From positions 6,946 to 30,422 of the forward strand of contig PS015235.1 of the NCBI GenBank assembly GCA_048213135.1: a DNA stretch of 23,477 nt, given 5' to 3'. Below, piece by piece: positions 19,473 to 23,477 of the stretch. Each line of letters opens with the position of its first letter. The first letter of the stretch is position 1. The notes under the pieces were generated by a model. It made no database searches, was not told the origin of the DNA, and was given only the letters and a program-made list of their open reading frames with translations. The position numbers were made by a program, and so were the translations under genes. The stretch comes from Reclinomonas americana ATCC 50394. Lineage: Eukaryota > Jakobida > Jakobea > Jakobida.

Positions 19473-19604
19473 AGGTAAAACGCAGTTGGGATGGAGTCTG
19501 GCAGGGTGTACGTGCTCCCTTCTGGCTACACCAGGATCACCTCTCACAGCGTCGACAAGGCGTCCGCGTCCTGTCATCTTTCTATTCCACTTGCGCGCAC
19601 ACAC
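19425..19604 (+). promoter_or_regulatory. Conserved array spacer upstream of WD40 gene A
   Basis: It shares ordered blocks with the spacers before genes B and C and at the window end: TTCTTTTTTTC-like T tract, GTTCTC(CC)TCGTGG, GTAAAA(C/T)GCAG, GGAGTCTGGCAGG, CACAGCGTCGACA, GCGTCCG(C/T)GTCC and TTCCACTTGC just before the ATG. The blocks probably hold the 3' end of the previous unit and the promoter of the next gene. Confidence 0.6.
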
Positions 19605-20702
19605 ATGTCTCTCGCTCCTTCTCGGCCCTCTCTCCTCCCTTTCAAACCTCTGCTTGGGCACACAAATATAGTGATGTCCGTCACCGTCACTCCCGATGGC
19701 CGACACATCATCAGTGGGAGTTATGACAAGACCGTGCGTGTGTGGTTGCTGGCAAGAGGTGAGGAAGTGCGACGTTTGGAGGGCCACGCAGCGATGGTGG
19801 AATCTGTCGCCGTCACTCCTGACGGGAAGCACATCGTGAGCTGCTGCCGCGACTCAGCCATTGTGTGGTCGCTGGAGAGCGGAGAAGAGGTGCGACGATT
19901 GGAGGGACACACTGGTTGGGCGTGGTCCGTTGCCTTCACGCCCGACGGTCAACACGTTATCAGTGGAGGCAGTGACAAGACTGTGCGTGTGTGGTCTTTG
20001 GCAAGTGGAGAAGAGGTGCGACGACTGGAGGGGCACACTGAATGGGTGAGGTCTGTCGCCGTCACTCCCACTGGTGAGTTCATTGTGAGTGGTAGCAATG
20101 ATCGCACTGTACGAGTGTGGTCACTCGCGAGTGGCGAGGAGGTGCGACGATTGGAGATGCACAATGCAGTGGTGACGGTTGTTGTCACTCCCGATGGTGA
20201 GCACATTCTCGGTGGCAGTAGGGGAATTGTGCGAATGTGGTCACTGGCGAGCGGCGAGGAGGTACGAGAGCTGAAATTACACAGTGCATGGGTGCACGTG
20301 ACATCACTTGCCATCACTCCTGACGAGCGGCACGTTGTGAGTGCGAGTTGGGATACCACAGTGCGAGTGTGGTCACTGGCGAGTGGAGAAGAAGTGCGAC
20401 GGATGGAGGGGCACACCAGCCAGGTGTGGTGTGTCGCTGTCACTCCCGATGGTGAGCACGTTGTGAGTGGCGGCAAGGACAACGCCGTGCGAGTGTGGTC
20501 CACTCCGTGCGGTCTCGCGCGCGAAGAGCTCCACACAGCGTTAGCTGTGATGTGCGCTGTTCAGGAGATGCAGCTGGCTGCTGACGACGAAGGTGACTCT
20601 CGATGCCTGCCAGAGATGGTGCTGCGCTGCTTCATTGTCGAGGATGCCGAGGTCATCGTGTATCGGCGCAGCGTAGACCCATGGCCAGAGTCGCATTTGT
20701 GA
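19605..20702 (+). CDS. WD40 seven-blade propeller protein, array gene A (365 aa)
   Basis: Seven WD40 repeats of about 42 residues fill residues 20-310: typical blade LEGHTxWVxSVAVTPDGxHI, then VSGSxDxTVRVWSLASGEEV. Blade 2 is shortened (CCRDSAIVW) and blade 5 lacks the usual GH (LEMHNAVV). Blade 7 ends VRVWSTPCG and is followed by a tail of about 70 residues shared by the family (EELHTA, CAVQEMQLA, MVLRCFIVEDAEVIVYRR). Seven blades make a closed propeller, a protein-binding platform; no catalytic domain is attached. Start ATG 19605 (MSLAPSRPS) is chosen because MSL(T/A)PSRPS is common to all three genes, while the upstream frame is not. Intronless, unlike the genes at 988-17056. The partner is unknown. 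Confidence 0.92.
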   Translation: MSLAPSRPSLLPFKPLLGHTNIVMSVTVTPDGRHIISGSYDKTVRVWLLARGEEVRRLEGHAAMVESVAVTPDGKHIVSCCRDSAIVWSLESGEEVRRLEGHTGWAWSVAFTPDGQHVISGGSDKTVRVWSLASGEEVRRLEGHTEWVRSVAVTPTGEFIVSGSNDRTVRVWSLASGEEVRRLEMHNAVVTVVVTPDGEHILGGSRGIVRMWSLASGEEVRELKLHSAWVHVTSLAITPDERHVVSASWDTTVRVWSLASGEEVRRMEGHTSQVWCVAVTPDGEHVVSGGKDNAVRVWSTPCGLAREELHTALAVMCAVQEMQLAADDEGDSRCLPEMVLRCFIVEDAEVIVYRRSVDPWPESHL

Positions 20703-20894
20703 ATAGTGAGTGAGTGTCTTGATTCTTTCTTTTTGTTCTCTCGTGGTGGTTTGTCAAGTAAAATGCAGTTGTGAAGGAGTCTGGCAGGATGCATGTTCCC
20801 TTCTGGCAGCTTTGCTCACAGCTTCGACAAGCGTCCGTGTCCCATAAAATCACCTTCGTTTTATTTCCACTTGCACGCCCTCACACCGTTCACC
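20703..20894 (+). promoter_or_regulatory. Conserved array spacer between WD40 genes A and B
   Basis: The 192-nt spacer carries the same ordered blocks as the other spacers. It is nearly the same as the spacer after gene C (23309-23477), including CCCATAAAATCACCTTCGTT, which the spacers before A and C lack. CATAAAAT, about 48 nt before the ATG, is a possible TATA-like element. Confidence 0.6.
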
Positions 20895-21983
20895 ATGTCT
20901 CTCACTCCTTCTCGTCCCTCTCTCTTCCCTTACAAGTGCCCCGTGGGTCACACAGCTGCGGTCACGTCTGTCGCCGTCACACCCGATGGCCAACACATCG
21001 TGAGTGGCAGTCGCGACAACACCGTGCGCATGTGGTCACTGGCAAGAGGGGAGGAAGTGCGACGCTTGGAGGGACATACTTTCTGGGTGACGACTGTCGC
21101 TGTCACTCCCGACGGCAAGCGCATTATCAGCGGGAGTGCTGATGAGACTGTGCGTGTGTGGTCGCTAGAGAGCGGAGAAGAAGTGCGTCGGTTGGAAGGG
21201 CACACTAACGGGGTGTGCTCTATCGCCGTCACTCCCGACGGTGAGTTCATTGTGAGTGGGAGTGACGACGGGACTGTGCGCGTGTGGTCTCTGGCAAGTG
21301 GAGAAGAGGTGCGACAACTGGAGGGACACGCTAACGGGGTGTGCTCTATCGCCGTCACTCCCAATGGCGAGTTCGTAGTGAGTGGCGGCGATGATCGCAC
21401 TGTACGAGTGTGGTCACTTGCGAGTGGGGAGGAGGTGCGACGATTGGAGATGCACAGTGCAGTGGTAACGGTTGTTGTCACTCCCGATGGTGAGCACATT
21501 CTGAGTGGAGCCGCCAATGGAAGAGTGAACATGTGGTCGCTGGCGACCGGCGAGGAGGTGCGAGAGCTGAAAGGGCACAGCGAATGGGTGACATCACTTG
21601 TCATCGCTCCCGACGAGCGGCACGTTGTCAGTGCGAGTTGGGACACCACAGTGCGAGTGTGGTCACTGACAAGTGGAGAAGAAGTGCAACGGATGGAGGG
21701 GCACACCGGTAGGGTGTGGTGTGTCGCTGTCACTCCTGACGGTCAACACGTTGTAAGTGCAGGTACGGACAAGGCCGTGCGAGTGTGGTCCACTCCGTGC
21801 GGCCACGCGCGTGAAGAGCTCCACACAGCGCAAGCGGCGATGTGCGCTGTGCAGGAGATGCAGCTGGCCTTCGAAGATGGCGACCCTCGATGCCTGCCAG
21901 AGATGGTGCTGCACTGCTTCATTGTCGAGGAGGCCGAGGCCATCGGATATCGGTACAGCGTGGACCCCGACATGCATTTGTGA
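20895..21983 (+). CDS. WD40 seven-blade propeller protein, array gene B (362 aa)
   Basis: Same layout as gene A: MSLTPSRPSL start (ATG in ACCATGT), seven blades, family tail. Blades 3 and 4 both read GVCSIAVTP and are near duplicates, replacing the GWAWSVAF and EWVRSVAV faces of genes A and C. Blade 2 is full length (SGSADETVRVW) where A and C are shortened. The tail differs at the end (MVLHCFIVEEAEAIGYRYS, then VDPDMHL). The blade faces that vary (HTAAV, HTFWV, HTNGV, HANGV, HSEWV, HTGRV) lie on the top surface that usually binds ligands, so B may bind a different partner. Intronless, same strand, 192 nt after A. Confidence 0.92.
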   Translation: MSLTPSRPSLFPYKCPVGHTAAVTSVAVTPDGQHIVSGSRDNTVRMWSLARGEEVRRLEGHTFWVTTVAVTPDGKRIISGSADETVRVWSLESGEEVRRLEGHTNGVCSIAVTPDGEFIVSGSDDGTVRVWSLASGEEVRQLEGHANGVCSIAVTPNGEFVVSGGDDRTVRVWSLASGEEVRRLEMHSAVVTVVVTPDGEHILSGAANGRVNMWSLATGEEVRELKGHSEWVTSLVIAPDERHVVSASWDTTVRVWSLTSGEEVQRMEGHTGRVWCVAVTPDGQHVVSAGTDKAVRVWSTPCGHAREELHTAQAAMCAVQEMQLAFEDGDPRCLPEMVLHCFIVEEAEAIGYRYSVDPDMHL

Positions 21984-22216
21984 ATGATGAGAGTTTGCTC
22001 GAGCTCTTGTTTGTGTTCTCTCCCCGCGGCTTGTCAAGTTTAAAAAAATTGCAGCTGTGATATTCTGGCCGCGTGTATGTTCTCTACTGGTAGCACGCCG
22101 GAACGCGTTTGCTCACAGCGTCGACACGACGTGTCTGTGTCCCGCATGAAAAATCCTCCGTCAATCCTTCGACCTCCTTCCTTCGTCATTCCACTTGCAC
22201 ACACACACAGTCCACC
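21984..22216 (+). promoter_or_regulatory. Conserved array spacer between WD40 genes B and C
   Basis: The 233-nt spacer is the most diverged of the set. It keeps GTTCTCTCC, CTTGTCAAGT, GCTCACAGCGTCGACA, GTGTCTGTGTCCC and TTCCACTTGCACACACACAC before the ATG. It lacks the CATAAAATCACC block. Confidence 0.55.
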
Positions 22217-23308
22217 ATGTCTCTCACTCCTTCTCGTCCTTCTCTTCTCGCCACCAAGTGCCTAGTAGGACACACTGATACGGTGATGTCTGTCGCCGTC
22301 ACTCCCGATGGCCGACACGTCGTCAGTGGCAGCTATGACAACACCGTGCGTGTGTGGTCGCTGGCAAGTGGCGAGGAAGTGCGACGCTTCGAGGGCCACA
22401 CTTCCTGGGTGGAATCTGTCGCCATCGCTCCTGACGGGAAGCACATCGTGATCTGCTGCCGCGACTCAGCCATTGTGTGGTTGCTGGAGATGAGTGGAGT
22501 AGGAGTGCGACGATCGGAGGGACACACTGGTTGGGCGTGGTCCGTTGCCTTCGCTCCCGACGGTCAACACGTTGTAAGTGGAGGCAGTGACAAGACTGTG
22601 CGTGTGTGGTCTTTGGCAAGTGGAGAGGAGGTGCGACGACTGGAGGGGCACACTGAATGGGTGAGGTCTGTCGCCGTCACTCCCACTGGTGAGTTCGTAG
22701 TGAGTGGCGGCAATGATCGCACTGTACGAGTGTGGTCACTCGCGAGTGGGGAGGAGGTGCGACGGCTACCCACTGTAGCTGTGCTGACGGTTGTTGTCAC
22801 TCCTGACGGTCAACATATTCTGAGTGGAGGAGGTGACGGAATTGTGCAAATGTGGTCGCTGGCGACCGGCGAGGAGGTTCGACAGCTGAAAGGACACACT
22901 ACGTGGGTGACATCACTCGCCATCACTCCCGACGAGTGGCACGTTGTGAGTGCGAGTTGGGACACCACAGTGCGAGTGTGGTCACTGTCGAGCGGTGAAG
23001 AAGTCTGGCGGATGGAGGGGAACACCAGCCAGGTGTGGTGTGTGGCTGTCACTCCCGATGGTGAGCACGTCGTGAGCTGCGGCAAGGACAACGCCGTGCG
23101 AGTGTGGTCCACTCCGTGCGGCCTCGCGCGAGAAGAGCTCCACACAGCGAGAGCGGCGATGTGCGCTGTGCAGGAGATGCAGCTGGCCTTCGAAGATGGC
23201 GACTCTCGATGCCTGTCAGAGATGGTGCTGCGCTGCTTCATTGTCGAGGATGCCGAGGTCATCGTGTATCGGCGCAGCGTAGACCCATGGCCAGGGTCGC
23301 ATTTGTGA
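22217..23308 (+). CDS. WD40 seven-blade propeller protein, array gene C (363 aa)
   Basis: Seven blades plus the family tail, closest to gene A: both share the shortened blade 2 (CCRDSAIVW), the GWAWSVAF face of blade 3, EWVRSVAVTPTGEF in blade 4, and the end VIVYRRSVDPWP. Differences include blade 2 (WLLEMSGVGVRRSEGH), which has lost the GEEVRRLEGH link, and blade 5, where the usual EMH or GH is replaced by PTVAVLTVVV. Blade 7 has GNT for GHT. These changes hint at relaxed constraint on blades 2 and 5, but the frame is open to TGA at 23308. Start ATG 22217 (MSLTPSRPS) in ACCATGT. Intronless. The function of the partner-binding surface is unknown. Confidence 0.92.
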   Translation: MSLTPSRPSLLATKCLVGHTDTVMSVAVTPDGRHVVSGSYDNTVRVWSLASGEEVRRFEGHTSWVESVAIAPDGKHIVICCRDSAIVWLLEMSGVGVRRSEGHTGWAWSVAFAPDGQHVVSGGSDKTVRVWSLASGEEVRRLEGHTEWVRSVAVTPTGEFVVSGGNDRTVRVWSLASGEEVRRLPTVAVLTVVVTPDGQHILSGGGDGIVQMWSLATGEEVRQLKGHTTWVTSLAITPDEWHVVSASWDTTVRVWSLSSGEEVWRMEGNTSQVWCVAVTPDGEHVVSCGKDNAVRVWSTPCGLAREELHTARAAMCAVQEMQLAFEDGDSRCLSEMVLRCFIVEDAEVIVYRRSVDPWPGSHL

Positions 23309-23477
23309 ACAATAAGTGAGTGTCTTGATTCTTTCTTTTTGTTCTCTCGTGGTGGCTTGTCAAGTAAAAATGCAGATGTGACGGAGTCTGGCAGGATGCA
23401 TGCTCCCTTGCAACACTTGAGCAATTGCTCACAGCGTCGACACAATGCGTCCGTGTCCCATAAAATCACCTTCGTTT
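23309..23477 (+). promoter_or_regulatory. Spacer leading into a fourth WD40 gene beyond the window
   Basis: It matches the spacer before gene B through CATAAAATCACCTTCGTTT at the last base. By alignment, the ATG of a further gene should be about 34 nt past the window end. The array therefore continues. Confidence 0.7.

Noticed and set aside
20948-21733. 261-codon ORF on the - strand, with similar ones opposite genes A and C
   Set aside because: Antisense reading of regular WD40 blade codons; Ser/Thr/Pro periodicity mirrors the 126-nt repeat.

Overview
The window comes from an intron-rich microbial eukaryote whose lineage I cannot name. Its protein-coding genes have many GT-AG introns, most about 58-90 nt long, and its long introns are packed with microsatellites, polypyrimidine/polypurine tracts and minisatellites. 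Nine runs of N interrupt the window: 1381-1400, about 3369-3921, 5703-5722, 8861-9204, 9958-10362, 11368-11653, 15191-15434 and 18275-18294 account for eight spans, several of them sitting in or beside low-complexity DNA. All genes I can support are on the + strand.

Region 1 (1-987) is a leader with no secure gene. It holds one very cysteine-rich 60-codon ORF (144-326) and a GT/CA inverted repeat. Region 2 (988 to about 9200) is a cullin of the CUL3 class, rebuilt here as 14 exons whose phases all agree. The last exon, carrying the final part of the winged-helix end, is not visible and most likely falls in the 8861-9204 gap. Its introns carry a family of short GC-rich hairpin repeats, a 107-bp minisatellite and a telomere-like G-rich repeat; one intron appears to use a GC donor.

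Region 3 (9736-17056) rebuilds as one long gene: an N-terminal part broken by a gap, an RRM-like fold, a Pro/Thr/Ser-rich linker made of many small phase-0 exons, an F-box, leucine-rich repeats, and an acidic then His-rich tail. RRM plus F-box plus LRR in one polypeptide is an unusual architecture and is the most interesting protein here.

Region 4 (17057-18926) contains a probable hypothetical ORF with a poly-Gln tract and a decayed tandem repeat of about 155 bp. A small single-pass membrane protein follows at 18927-19253.

Region 5 (19283-23477) is a head-to-tail array of intronless WD40 genes: the decayed 3' end of one copy, three complete seven-blade genes (A 19605-20702, B 20895-21983, C 22217-23308), and the upstream spacer of a fourth whose start should lie about 34 nt beyond the window. 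Spacers as well as genes are repeated, and the A/C similarity together with the matching spacers before B and before the unseen gene suggests that a two-gene unit was duplicated.

Functionally, CUL3 builds BTB-adaptor ubiquitin ligases, F-box proteins are receptors for CUL1-type ligases, and WD40 propellers are general protein-binding platforms. A shared ubiquitin theme is possible but adjacency alone does not show that these genes act together.
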